64,000 nt of DNA, taken from Triglochin maritima (lineage: Eukaryota; Streptophyta; Magnoliopsida; Alismatales; Juncaginaceae). The notes below the pieces were generated by a model. That model did no database searches, was not told the DNA's origin, and was given only the letters and a program-made list of their open reading frames with translations. Made by a program: the position numbers and the translations under genes. Positions 21,520-32,469 of the stretch are shown one piece after another. The stretch is from contig OY821784.1 in the NCBI GenBank assembly GCA_963682175.1, positions 28,005,621 to 28,069,620 of the forward strand. The letters are read 5' to 3'. Numbering within the stretch: position 1 is the stretch's first letter; every line of letters begins with the position of its first letter.

Positions 21520-22530
21520 AATCCGAAGTAGAATCCATGTATGATAATCAAGTATGGAACTTGATTTGCCTTCCTCAAGAGAAAATATCATTTAGTATAA
21601 ATGAGCTTTTAGGAGGAAGATAGACATGGATAGCAACTTGACAACCTACGAAGCAAGGCTTCTAGCAAAAGTTATACTCAAATTCAAGAAATTGACTTTG
21701 ATGAGATTTTTGAGAGCTTGCCATATTGAAAATCTATTCGGATTATACTCACTATTACCGCATTTCACAATTGTGAGATATTGAAGATGGATATCAAAAT
21801 GGTGTTCCTTAAACGGGAACTTGGAGGAGGATATGTACATGGTACAACCTCAAGGTTTTGATGATCCAAATAATAGCGAGAAGAAATGCAAGTTTCGAGA
21901 ATCCATTTATGGATTGAAGCAAGCATCGAGGAGTTGGGACAAACGCTTTGACGAAGAGGTGAAGAAGATTCACTACATTCAAAGTAAAGGAAAACCTTGT
22001 TGATACAAGGAGATTAGTGGGAGTCATGTAGTACTTCTGATCTTATATGTCGATGACATATTGCTCATGAGCAATCATATACCTTAGCATTAGCAAACGA
22101 GAAATTTCATTGAAATCGGCATTTTCAATGAAAAGAAATGGATGAGGCTCAACACATCTTGAGAATCAAGATACGTTGAGATACATCCCGTAGACTCATT
22201 AGCTTCAGTCAACGTGCATACATTGACAAGGTCTTGGAAAAGTTCAGGGTGAACAATTCCAATATGGACAATGTGCCAATAAGTATGAGTATAGGTGTGC
22301 AACTCAAGGAGTCTCAACGTGCTCAATCACGCAAAGACTTGGAGTACATGAAGGTATCCCTTATGCTTCGGCAAAATGAAGGACCATGTACACAATGACT
22401 TGCACAAGATTCGATATCTCGTATGCTCTAAGCGTGACAGGTAGTCACCAATCCGACGCAAGCCCTAAGCATAGGATTGCGGTCAAGAATATTCTGAAGT
22501 ACCTTAATCGGACTAAAGATAAGGTTCTTG
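21520..22530 (+). pseudogene. pol: B reverse transcriptase, decayed but YVDD codons kept
   Basis: RT homology starts at the codons for DNQVWNL (about 21540). The only open stretch is short (21821-22003: YMVQPQGFDDPNN and YGLKQASRSWDKRFDEEVKK). Around 22035-22070 the DNA still encodes LILYVDDILLMS, so unlike A1 this copy keeps the catalytic motif. Frameshifts and stops interrupt every other part, including the connection region (about 22140-22330) and the start of RNase H. Confidence 0.85.
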
Positions 22531-22860
22531 TTTATGGAAGACAAAGGAGAAAATAGCCGAGGGCTATTTTGATGCAATTCTCATAGGAATTCTTGACAAT
22601 AGGAGGTTGGAATGATGATGCGTCATCATTATCGAAGGCGGAGGTATGAATTAGTGTAGTTAGGAGTAATATCACTACAGCTAACTCAACCACCAACGAA
22701 AGACAAAATAAATAAATAGGTGGACACAACAGTAACACAACTGATCCATTCAACAAACCTTCATACCAAGCTAAGAGACGAAATATATTTCGAGTCCATG
22801 GATCCGAGGATCCATGTGGATTGGCTTGATAGGTGATTTGGGAAGGTTACCCTAGTTATT
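22531..22860 (+). pseudogene. pol: B RNase H remnant, same deletion as A1
   Basis: After the GYSDAS-like codons the sequence passes the altered block AATGATGATGCGTCATCATT and reaches CTCAACCACC, then jumps directly to CAACGAAAGACAAAATA. The segment present in A2 at 7340-7559 is missing, with the same junction as in A1. The C-terminal codons for the GLRNHVDWL-type end remain at about 22800-22830. Confidence 0.82.
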
Positions 22861-22903
22861 AATGTTTTATGCATTGAGAATGTATGTGAAAGAAAACTTT
22901 GAT

Positions 22904-22917
22904 AACAAGTGGGAGAC
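22904..22917 (+). other. B polypurine tract
   Basis: AACAAGTGGGAGAC next to the LTR start TGAAGGG. Confidence 0.85.
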
Positions 22918-24951
22918 TGAAGGGAATGTGTTCTAAAAGTTTTACTTTTAAATGTCAATTATTATGAATTGAATGAGAAATCATTTTGTTACTTGTTTAT
23001 GTTATTCGTCTTTTAGAAGTGTTAAGGAAGATGCTCTTGGTCCTTAACTGTAGAGCTTTAAAAGTTAATGGTTTACATAAAGAAAAAGATATTCGCAATC
23101 ATGGTAATTAACATGGGACATTAATTACCGAGTTAAGATTGTCGTGTTGGTCATAGATCATTATAGCTCTACAAGTGAGTGGCAACACGGGTACACAAAA
23201 GAGGAAAATAGTACTTTTGTATACTGAATTGACCTAACAAGTAAAATATTATAGAAATGTGTTTCTGTGTCAATAATATTTTACTGTGTCCTTGGTCCTT
23301 TGATATGAGACTTATATCCGATCGCTTAAGGAGTGCTTAATTAGACTAGTGTCTTAAGCTATCAATGAGTGTAGTGCAAAGGCATTAGTTGGTTAAGTAT
23401 GACTTTTGTTAGAGAAGATAGTTAGTCAAAAGATTATCATTGCCCCTCTTAATTGAGTGTTGATATTAGTGGGCCCCTTGATAAAGTAAAGTTATAATGT
23501 GCACAATGTGATTTGAGTTAAGTCACATATTTATAACTAGCTTAAAGAGATCAAGAAATGAATACTAATACAAAGATGACACAATACTACTTTGTGTGTA
23601 TTCTTAATATCATGAGGCATGGGACGGACACAAGTGGTGCACTCCATCACTAAATGGATCGGGTTTTGATTCGAGTGGAATTAACACATCTAACTAATTG
23701 GGAGCTATAATGTGTAGGTAGATACCGCTTATAGCTTGTGATATTAAGCTCTTAATATCACTGGCAACTTAGTTTAGATCCTCCCATAGGTCACACCACA
23801 AAACTGTGAAACGAGAAATGGGGATTTTTGAGTTCATAAGATGTGTCAGCTTTCATTTAGAAAATATGACACATGGGTTGTACAAGCAAAATCAAAATTA
23901 TGTTGTGATTAATAACATAATTAGAATCTAAATTAAAATTCATATGTGATGTAAATATTATGGGGTGTAATGATTTATCATTACATAGGATAATATGTTA
24001 CATAAGTTATGAATTTACTACTAATCCCGAAATATCAAATTTTGTAGGGGTTAAACCGAAATTTGACAAGTCTGCAGTACTGTGCACAAACGGTCGACCG
24101 GTTAACAGTAAATGGTCGACCGATCGGTGCACGGTCGACCGGACACGTCTCGACTGATAACAGGGAATTTTCGTCTGTTCGGAATGGTCGACCGAATCTA
24201 TCGGTCGGTCGACCGAACATTGCGATGAAATATTTTATTATTGCGAACGGTCGACCGAAACTTGGTTCGAGCGGTCGACCGAATCTTAAAACGGTCGACC
24301 GGTCCAGACAGTTATCTGCAGAATTAATTTAAGAATTAATTAGATCATGCATGGAATTGGTCCATAATTGATTTAATTCGTGGCTAAGATTATTTGTTAG
24401 CAAATAATGGATGGTTAGATGGAATTTGCATGAAATCATGGGCAGGAGGTTGCACATGAATAGGTAATTTGGAGAGAACTTATAAATACAAGTTTATCTC
24501 ATTACCTCATTAATGAATTCATTAATTTCTCATGCAAAAATCTCTCTCCATAATTCTCCACGAAATTTCCTTAATTCTTAAGATTAGTTTTACTTTTCAG
24601 AGATCTTCTTCTCAAGGGAACTAAATAGGGGTTAGTAATTGGATTCTAAACCCTATTGGAGATTGAGTGGCTAGCTCTTCTCTCTCCAATCTCGTTTATA
24701 GTTTGGTGAATACTCGGAGGCAATCAACCGGGCGTTTCGAGTGGCAACGCGACTCCGGATCTTCAAGAGGTTTTAGAGAACCTCTAGGTATGATCCTCTT
24801 TACAATTGTTTGTTTGTTCTAAAGCATGTTAAATAATTAGGACAAACAAATGCATGTCTATATGAAAATCGAAGAAAATATGAATGTTTCGATCCTATAT
24901 GTTTATAAAATTTCGAAAATATATACATACTATAGGGCACGAAATACAAAA
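22918..24951 (+). repeat. B 3' LTR (2034 bp)
   Basis: It matches the 5' LTR closely and ends ...GAAATACAAAA before the duplicated CATTG. Its palindrome array (24091-24303) has one unit fewer: the segment ACGGTCGACCGAATGTCGAA of the 5' LTR (about 16872-16891) is absent. Confidence 0.95.
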
Positions 24952-25620
24952 CATTGAAGATGTCCTAATCAAGGTCGGTGATTTCATATTTCCTATTGAC
25001 TTCGTCACCCTTGAGACTGAACCAATCAAGACTACCCACTCTCATATTCCATTGATTTTGGGTAGTCTTTTCTGGCGACGTCAAATGCTTTGATCAATTG
25101 TCGTACTAGACTCTTGAAATTGTCGTTCGGGAACTTGACCGCGACATTCTATGTGTTCAATAGGTCTAGGCAGCCTGCATCCTTCGAGGACCCCATGGAA
25201 ATTAATCTTATCCGGGACTTGGAAGAAGAAATAGTAGAAGAGTACCCCCTGATTCATGAAAATCTAAGTGCTTACATCATGGATGATCCCGATCATGAAG
25301 AGGATGGGGGTGAGTTGAGCAATTATGTGCATGCTATTCAATACATGCGAGCTCCTCCTATCTTACATCTCGAGCTAGATATCACGCCTCGCCTTGAGGA
25401 ACCACCCACAATTGAGCTTAAAGAACTCCCTAACGAACTGAAACACGTTTTTATTTGTCCCGACAGGTCATTTTTGGTGATTGTTTCATCGATGTTGGCT
25501 GGTGATCAGGAAGAACGTCTGATTCAAGTCCTAAAGGATCACAAATCAGCCATTGGGTGGTCTTTGAAGGACATTAAAGGGATAAGTCCCAACGTCGTGC
25601 AACACCACATAGGCGTTTAA
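24952..25620 (+). pseudogene. pol: C protease end and protease-RT spacer
   Basis: Directly after the right CATTG copy the gypsy protease resumes (EDVLIKVGDFIFPIDFVTLE, then LILGSLFWRR, the usual LGRPFL region in altered form) and ends at 25093. A frameshift then leads into the frame 25090-25620. That frame carries the spacer region (FEDPMEINLIRDLEEE), the conserved PTIELKELPNELKHVF and AIGWSLKDIKGISP just before RT. The stop at 25620 is due to a small deletion, since RT homology follows immediately in another frame. Confidence 0.88.
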
Positions 25621-25624
25621 ATTC

Positions 25625-26333
25625 AGCCATGACAGAAGTAGTTAAGAAAGAGATCATCAAATGTTTAGATCATGGCATCATTTTCCCCATTTCGGACAGT
25701 ACTTGGGTAAGTCTTGTCCAGGTTGTGCCCAAGAAGTCGGGTTTCACTGTTGTCTAGAATGACAACAATGAGCTTGTGCCCACACGACTTCAAACTGGGT
25801 GGCGAGTTTGCATTGACTATAGGAAGATGAACGCGGTCACGCGTAAAGACCACTTCCCTCTATCTTTCATCAACCAGATGTTGGAGAGACTCGCTGAGCA
25901 CACCTATTATTGTTTTCTTGATGGTTATTCGGGGTACAATCAAATCCCAGTTGTCCCCGAAGACCAGGAGAAAACCACGTTCACCTGTCCTTTTGGGACG
26001 TTGGCTTATAGACGGATGCCTTTCGGACTATGCAATGCACCGACAACATTCCAACGTTGCATGTTGAGTATCTTTTCCGATATGGTCGAGAACTTCCTTG
26101 AGATTTTCATGGATGATTTCTCGGTTCATGGTACCTCCTTTTATGAGTGCTTGCACCACCTGAGCCTTGTTCTCAAGAGGTGTTCGGAAACGAACTTAGC
26201 CCTTAATTGGGAAAAGTGTCATTTCATGGTTACAAAAGGCATCGTTTTGGGTCACGTGGAATCTCGTGATGGTATCGAGGTGGATAGGGCAAATATTGAG
26301 CTTATTTCTAAGTTTCTGCCACCCACCTTGTAA
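25625..26333 (+). pseudogene. pol: C reverse transcriptase
   Basis: RT copies element RNA into DNA. The first 150 bp (VVKKEIIKCLDHGIIFPISDS, VQVVPKKSG) carry a TAG at 25755. From 25776 the frame is open: WRVCIDYRKMNAVTRKDHFPL, CFLDGYSGYNQIPV, TFTCPFGTLAYRRMPFGL and the catalytic EIFMDDFSVHG, all typical of Athila/Tat-type gypsy RT. It ends at 26333 where a small change replaces the [12 protein letters not shown] continuation by a stop; the GHAGFY codons are visible just downstream. Confidence 0.92.
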
Positions 26334-26344
26334 AAGAAATCTGG

Positions 26345-26985
26345 TCATTCCTTGGACACGCTGGTTTTTACCGGCGGTTTATTAAGGATTTCAGCAAGAT
26401 AGCTCGCCCCTTGACGAGCTTGCTTGCTAAAGGTACCTCTTTTGAGTTCACACCCGAGTGCATGACTGCGTTTTAGTTTCTGAAGCGTGAGTTGACCTCC
26501 GCTCCTATTATTAAGGCACCGGTGTGGGCTCTGCCTTTCGAGCTGATGTATGATGCATCTGACTATGCGATAGGAGCAGTTTTGGGTCAGAAAGTTGACA
26601 AATTGCCTCATGTGATCTACTATGGAAGTTGTACTCTCAATGACGCCCGACTCAACTACTCTGTTACTGAGAAAGAGTTCCTCGCGATCATATTTGCGTT
26701 GGAACAATTTCGCCAGTACCTCATTGGGTCACACGTCATCATCTACACTGATCATTCAGCACTTCGCTACCTTTTGGGTAAAAAGGATGTGAAACCCCGT
26801 CTCCTGCGTTGGATTTTGTTGTTGCAAGAGTTTGACCTTGAAATATGGGACAAGAAGGGATGCGAGAAATTCGTGGCTGATCACCTCTCTCGCATCCCAA
26901 TTGATCTTTCACCGGACCCACCGGCGAACGAGTTCTTCCCTGATGAGAAACTTATGGCAATAGCCTCACCCCTGGTTTGCTCACA
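26345..26985 (+). pseudogene. pol: C RNase H
   Basis: After RT the codons for [20 protein letters not shown] are readable, then a TAG at 26473. From 26492 the frame is open: [24 protein letters not shown] (the Asp-containing start of RNase H), [20 protein letters not shown] (conserved Glu) and [14 protein letters not shown] (conserved Asp). These three acidic positions are intact. It ends with [11 protein letters not shown], the boundary to integrase. Confidence 0.9.
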
Positions 26986-28278
26986 TTGTGAACTATTTAG
27001 CAACCGGGGAGGTGCCGGCTCATTGGATACACAGTGAGAAAGCAAAGTTTAAGTCGTTAGTTAAACACTTCTATTGGGATGATCCCTACTTATTTAAGTA
27101 TTGTGCCGATCAAATCATAAGAAGTTGCATTCCTAGCGACGAGATTCAGAGCGTCTTGTCCTTTTGCCATAAGGAGGCATGTGGTGGGCACTTCGGTGCC
27201 AAGAAAACCGCTGCCAAAGTGCTCCAATGCGGTTTTTACTAGCCCACGTTGTTCCAAGACACTTTTGCATTTTGCAAAGCATGCAATAGGTGGTAACGTA
27301 TGGGCCGCATTGGCAGACGTGGTATGATGCCACTCAATCCTATTTTAGTGGTCAACATCTTTGATGTTTGGGGAATTGACTTCATGGGTCCTTTCCCCGT
27401 GTGCCATGGTCACACCTACATTCTTGTGGAGGTTGATTATGTGTCGAAGTGGGTGGAAGTAATCCCTACTCGCACGAACGACCGCAAGGTTGTGGTCAAA
27501 TTTCTTAAAGAACACATCTTTGCGAGGTTTGGGACACCTCGTTGTATCATAAGTGATCAGGGGACACACTTTGTGAACCGTTCCCTCGAGTCAGTGTTGA
27601 GGAAATATTCCATCACGCACAAGTTGGCCACACCTTATCATCCTCAAACCAGTGGCCAGGTGGAAATTTCCGACCGTCAACTCAAGCAAATTCTTGAGAA
27701 AATGGTTAATGCTTCAAGGAAAGATTGGTCGGTCAAGCTTCATGATGCATTGTGGGCTTTCCGCACTGCATTTAAAACCGATCTTGGCATGTCCCCCTAC
27801 CTGCTAGTTTATGGCAAAGCTTGCCATCTTCCGGTAGAGCTTGAGCACCGGGCATTATGGGCAATCAAACATCTTAACATGAGTTTTGATGTTTCCGGTG
27901 CCTATCGCAATCTAGACCTCAATGAATTGGAGGAGTTGAGAAATGTAGGTGTATGAGAATGCCAAGATCTGCAAGTCCCGCACTAAAAATTTTAACGACC
28001 GCTTGTTCCGAATCAAAACCTTAACGGTAGGACAAAATGTCTTGTTGTATAACTCTCGCCTCCACTTGTTTCCGGGGAAACTTCGGAGTCGTTGGTCTGG
28101 GACCTTTATTGTTTTAACATTCTCCCCTCATGGGGTGGTTGAGATTCAGAATCCAAGGAATGGGGACGTGTTTAAAGTTAATGGACAATATCTCAAACCG
28201 TACTTGGAAGGGACCACGACAGAGGTCGAGGAGGAAGTCGTGTCTTTACACGAACTCCCAGCGGATGTGGTCCCTTGA
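26986..28278 (+). pseudogene. pol: C integrase, catalytic triad kept but frames broken
   Basis: The N-terminal zinc-binding region is seen at 26988-27242 (HKEACGGHFGAKKTAAKV) and the CxxC part around 27275-27290 is followed by a frame break. The core 27300-27956 has all three catalytic residues: [18 protein letters not shown] and [11 protein letters not shown]. It continues [19 protein letters not shown] and [16 protein letters not shown]. The frame shifts at 27949 into [17 protein letters not shown] and LRSRWSGTFIV, the integrase C-terminus, ending at 28278. I see no chromodomain. Confidence 0.92.
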
Positions 28279-28721
28279 CGTGATCCATCCCTTCATTTTG
28301 TTGTACATTCTTTGTCAAAGCAAAAAAATGTGAAAAATGAAGAAAAGAAAAAAATAGGAGTTTCTTTTGGATATTTTCCATTTTCCTTTGTTAAAAACAT
28401 GTGATGCCTTGCCCTACCAATTCTCCACCAAACAAAAAACGCATTTCTCCCTTTTTGGCCGCCACCACCCAAAGTTCGTTCCCAGATCTCGAAACCAGAC
28501 CACTAATCGGCAGTTCTGGACTGCCAATCAGCGGTCTGTTGTGGAGACTAGGTCTTCTGTCTTCGTCGGGTTTTGTGTGTTTGTGTTATCTGTTGGTTGC
28601 GTTTGGTGGAGAGTTTGTTTGCTACTGGAGTCGACATGCTATGGTCTCCGACCGCCTTGCGCCGTGTTTGTCTTCGCCGCCACGTGTTCCATCATTAAAG
28701 CTCGCCTAGATAGTAGCAAGT
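28279..28721 (+). other. C spacer between integrase and the extra ORF
   Basis: Mostly noncoding. Two overlapping frames (28367-28795, 28401-28709) look like Ser/Cys-rich chance frames. It contains another degenerate palindrome pair at about 28500-28545 (CTAATCGGCAGTTCTGG and CTGCCAATCAGCGGTCTG). Confidence 0.55.
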
Positions 28722-29578
28722 ATGGTCAGCCCACATTTAATTCCAGAACTCAATTTTGCCTCCCTGATTCGCGAATTCGGAGAACCCTTCTATGATAGAA
28801 TCATAGCCAAAGGGTGGTATCATTTGTTTTATGAGGGTGACGAAACCATGTATGTAGAGCCTCTCGTACATGAGTTCTTTACTAAACTCGAGTGTGACCA
28901 GACCGGACCACTCGAGTTTTGTGTCACTCTCAGAGGGGTGAAGCACACCGTGACACCCCAATTCATCTCCGACGCGACTGGGATCACCTTAGTTGATGAT
29001 CTCGCGCCCACCCGTGACATTAATTTTTACCGATCTATGCTTGGGCGTGGGAACCCATCTCATCTCATGGGGGAATACCCAATGCGCACATTTACTCCAA
29101 TGTGCACATTGTAGTCAGGTGGGTGTGTAGGAATGTGTTGGGCCAAGAGCGGACCTCCACATTCTTCACACCTAGTTTGCGAATAGTGTATAGTCTTATG
29201 GATGGTTCACCTCACTGCATTTGTCGAACATTCTTCGACGTTTTGGTGAACTCTAAGCTTAAAGAAATACATTGTTTGCCTACTCTGGTGACCAAATTGT
29301 GTGGCATGTTAGACATCCCACGATTTGAGCGCTTGCTGCGGCGCCGAGGCACCGACCTCGAGGTAGCGAAGATGACCCCGTCATTTCGCCATTGCCTTCC
29401 GGAGGCATGGGTGCCTGATTACATGGAGGAGGATGTTAGAGCCAGTTCCTCAAGCTCATCTGTGAGCTCGGGAACGCTCTTTAACACCGACATGTCTGAG
29501 ATGGTGGTTGAGCAGCAAAACGACATTTTAGCCAACCAAAACCGGAAAATTTATAGGAAGTTGTTGGCTCTTCAGTGA
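28722..29578 (+). pseudogene. Extra ORF after integrase in C (plant-transposon-protein-like)
   Basis: Two frames, 28722-29114 and 29102-29578, form one protein of about 280 residues broken by a frameshift near 29105. The N-terminal half (FGEPFYDRIIAKGWYHLF, VEPLVHEFFTKLECD, FCVTLRGVKHTVTPQFIS) resembles the putative plant transposon protein domain found downstream of integrase or in related positions in large plant gypsy elements. The C-terminal half has a Ser-rich linker (ASSSSSSVSSGT) and a polar helix ending at 29575. I see no signal peptide or membrane segment, so there is no evidence for an envelope protein. Its function is unknown. Element D has no counterpart between integrase and its 3' noncoding region. 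Confidence 0.7.
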
Positions 29579-30960
29579 GGTGTCTCTTCGGGCACCTTTG
29601 GCCACCGTCATTAGTCTGGTACACCCTATCCATGCATTGGAACCATTTTTTCCATACATTGACAACAATGCATGAATTAGGTGTGTGTGTGGGTGAGGGG
29701 TTTCACATTTGTACATAGTTTGTGTGCCTGTTGTTTTTATGTCATTTTCTTTTGTTTGTACTGCTAGGGTCATGTTATTGTGCTGCATTTAATATTGATA
29801 TATCTGCTGGCCATGATCCTTGGGTGTCTTGTCTTCTTTTGATTGCCTAGTGCTTTAAAATTTTCACTTTCTTTCAAAATCTTCATGTGTTTGCGAAAGA
29901 AAAAATGTTTTGTGGGTTTTGCATGTGTTTAGCATGTGCAAAACCGTTGAGAGGCAAAGTAAAAAGAAAGCTCCCAAAATTGTCTTGAACTTGATGCATT
30001 AGGATATCTAGTATATACTGGCTTAAGGTCTTATCGAGTCGTAAGAATGCACCCCGGTCTTCCCTCGGGGGGCGTGTAATCATAGGGTTTCAGTACTCAA
30101 ACAAATAAAAGAAGTCCACCCTGAACCTAGTGAGTCAAATAATTCGTGTATGTTAGTATAAGGAAGTTTGTCGTAGTCAAGGGCCCTTAAACTCTTTTTG
30201 TGAAAGTGAAAGTGTAGGGGTTTTGGTTCCCATGTAGATAAATAAATATGTGGTGTTCTCTCATCTCGCACGACTCCTATCACTCTGGAAATTAGGTCCG
30301 AGAGGACTTAGTGCCTGGTGCTTTCGAGTCATCTGACTTCGGATGAACCGACTGAACTCCCGTTATATGGGTGGTAGGGATCGCCCTATGTGGAGATTTG
30401 GGGGAAGGTGTACGTGATAGTGTAAGTCCTCACAGGCAATGATGCACGAAACCCGACCCTGGGAGAACTAAACACCAACCAATGTAATGCTCCAAAGAAA
30501 GAAAAAGAAAAAAAAGATTCAAATAAGAACCTTAATGGACTTTACACAATGTATCGCTTTAAAAAGTTATGATTGCCCATGTCTTTCACTTACGTCCTTA
30601 ATTAACTTTCACGAATGATTCATTAGGCTAGGTGTGTGGACTGATTACATATATAGAGTCGACCCGTAGCATTACCGCGTCCAATGATCGACAAAAATAA
30701 GTCAATCGAGTCGTGTTGCTCGGTTGAATAATGCATCTTTGTTCGGATTTTGTGGGTGTATCCACTGAAAACCTCAGGAGACAACACTCCTCCTCCTTGG
30801 CGACAAGGAGGTTTAACGGCTTGTTGCACATGCTAAGTGCAACCGTGATTTCTACGAAAGTGAGTTAGGATTTCCTTGTTTTACGTATGCCTTTCCTTTC
30901 TTTCATTTTTCTCCTTCTTTGTTTTGCTCGGGACTAGCAAAAGTTAGGTGTGGGGGTATT
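29579..30960 (+). other. C 3' noncoding region and polypurine tract
   Basis: About 1.38 kb with no conserved frame. The part from about 29715 is homologous in reverse to 9240-10457 of D. A G-rich tract at about 29678-29701 (GGTGTGTGTGTGGGTGAGGGG) resembles a second polypurine tract. The true one, GTTAGGTGTGGGGGTATT at 30943-30960, abuts the 3' LTR. Confidence 0.8.
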
Positions 30961-32054
30961 TGATTGACATCATTTCAGGCATTCATTTGTGTCTTATATC
31001 AAATATCTTGAACCTAAACAATGCTACGTAACGAGTTTTACGTTTGAGTTTCAGGAATAAATAGGTTTGAGGAGAAGAAGCATAAAAGGACCTAAAAGCA
31101 GGAAAAATGACTGAGTTGTGAAACTTTGAGGACTAAGATGCAAGGGAGAAGGACCTGAATGTAAGATCAAAGGACCAATGAGCAAACGAAATACTCCACA
31201 CCATCATGAGGAGTATTTTGCAATTCGGGTCGGGCCTAAACTCCAACAACTTCCTTTGGTGCATCAAACATGAAGAAAACAACCCAGCAAAGCCCAACCA
31301 AAATCCAGAGCGGATCCGGACTTTGTAGACTGCCAATTGGCGGTCAGGTTGGCTCCAGATCCGACACGCTTCGGGCAGATCATATATTAGGGAGGATTAT
31401 ATCTATTTCTAGTGTTGTATTAGTCCCATATCAGGGGATTGCCCCCGATTACATTTTTCTATGACTATAAATATAACTCTTCACCTTCCATTGTAATCAA
31501 TACATACTTGGTGGCTATTCTTCCTACTTGAATTGGAGCCTTGGATCAAATACTAAAGTAGGAAGATGATACTTGTATTGTGAGTCTGAAATAAATAAAA
31601 GTTTCTTTGTTATGTTGCTTATTTTATGGTTATTGCATGCTTAATTTAGTTTCATTTCAATAATTTTAGTAGACTTAGTTAATATGTTCTCCTTTCTTAG
31701 AATAATAATTAGTGTAATGGGTAGTGAGTAGTTCCATCCCCTTTGGGGGGTGGAGTTGATGTTTTCTACGTGCAAAAGAGAATGGAAATGAATGCTTTTT
31801 ATGAAATGTGTTGATAAACATAAATGTATGCTTGCTTGTTTAGGATAGAACTTGTAACTTGATGAGTTTTGCCACAAATATTAGACAACTCTCATGCTTG
31901 TTTAGGTTCTGAAATAACCAACTTGTATATCGCCTTTTTCTCCACTTGATTTCGGTCAAGCCAGAGGTTGTTCACCTCCCTGCGGATGACCCGTACTTGC
32001 CCCGTCTTCACCAACGGCTGTGCACTTGCGGTCTAAATATAAAATGAACAAACA
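30961..32054 (+). repeat. C 3' LTR (1094 bp, internally deleted)
   Basis: It starts TGATTGACATCATTTCAGGC and ends ...GAACAAACA, followed by ACTCG. TATA box at 31466-31473. It has a single palindrome unit (about 31327-31346) where the 5' LTR has two, and a ~300-bp deletion at about 31929 (ACTTGTATAT joined to CGCCTTTTTC). Confidence 0.92.
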
Positions 32055-32059
32055 ACTCG
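32055..32059. repeat. Target-site duplication of C, right copy
   Basis: ACTCG, identical to 10458-10462. Confidence 0.9.
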
Positions 32060-32469
32060 ACTATGTACATACGTAAAACACCACCCCACACTTACTTTAT
32101 GCATTGTCCTCAATGAATGTGAGCATGATACTACATGGATTTATGCATGAAAAAGAAAAGAACTCACCAACGTGAAGCTCAAAGGGAAGTTCATGGTTAT
32201 GTTGATGGACCCAAATCTGAATTCCCCTCAAAACCTGTGAGATACTAAAGAAGGGATACAAATACGTGAAAGAAATGTGGCTCAAATACACAAGGGTTGG
32301 AGCCCACAACAATCAATGCTCACTCTTGGAGTCTTCTTCGTTTTTTGTTCTTTTCAAATTTAACTTTGTACAAACAAGAAATCTCAACCATTCACATAGG
32401 AACGTGAATAGTTTAGTGCGAGAGAGGTTCATGAAGGAACGTGGCCTCCTCGACTTCAGCTGGTGACCC
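32060..32469 (-). other. D post-integrase noncoding region
   Basis: About 400 bp with no conserved frame. It contains a polypurine-like AGTAAGTGTGGGGTGGTG at about 32083-32100 on the minus strand. It ends at GTACATAG next to the C insertion, matching C near 29715. The extra ORF of C would fall here but is absent. Confidence 0.7.

Larger units (their letters stand above)
15545..24951 (+). mobile_element. Ty1/copia element B, full length, decayed
   Basis: B has both LTRs (15545-17598 and 22918-24951), a primer site, a 1.49-kb leader, gag-pol remnants and a polypurine tract, flanked by CATTG duplications. The two LTRs look very similar by eye, while the internal region carries many frameshifts and stops. 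That combination suggests B descends from an already defective master and was mobilised by proteins from another copy. It belongs to the A1/A4 family but to a distinct LTR subfamily (end ...ATACAAAA instead of ...CCTACA). Confidence 0.95.
10463..32054 (+). mobile_element. Ty3/gypsy element C (Athila-like), interrupted by copia B
   Basis: C is a complete-length gypsy element: 5' LTR, primer site for Asp tRNA, gag, protease, RT, RNase H, integrase, an extra ORF, long 3' noncoding region, polypurine tract and 3' LTR, flanked by the 5-bp duplication ACTCG. RT before integrase marks gypsy. The DLG-type protease site, FMDDF in RT and the Asp-tRNA primer site point to the Athila/Tat branch. Without B (9,407 bp plus the extra duplication copy) C would be about 12.2 kb. 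It has a second, truncated LTR and leader just after the first primer site. Confidence 0.92.

Noticed and set aside
28367..28795. 142-codon frame between C integrase and the extra ORF.
   Set aside because: Cys/Ser/Val-rich with no homology, overlapping the supported start of the extra ORF in another frame; absent from D.
28722..29578. Envelope gene in C.
   Set aside because: The position fits, but there is no signal peptide, cleavage site or membrane segment in either half.
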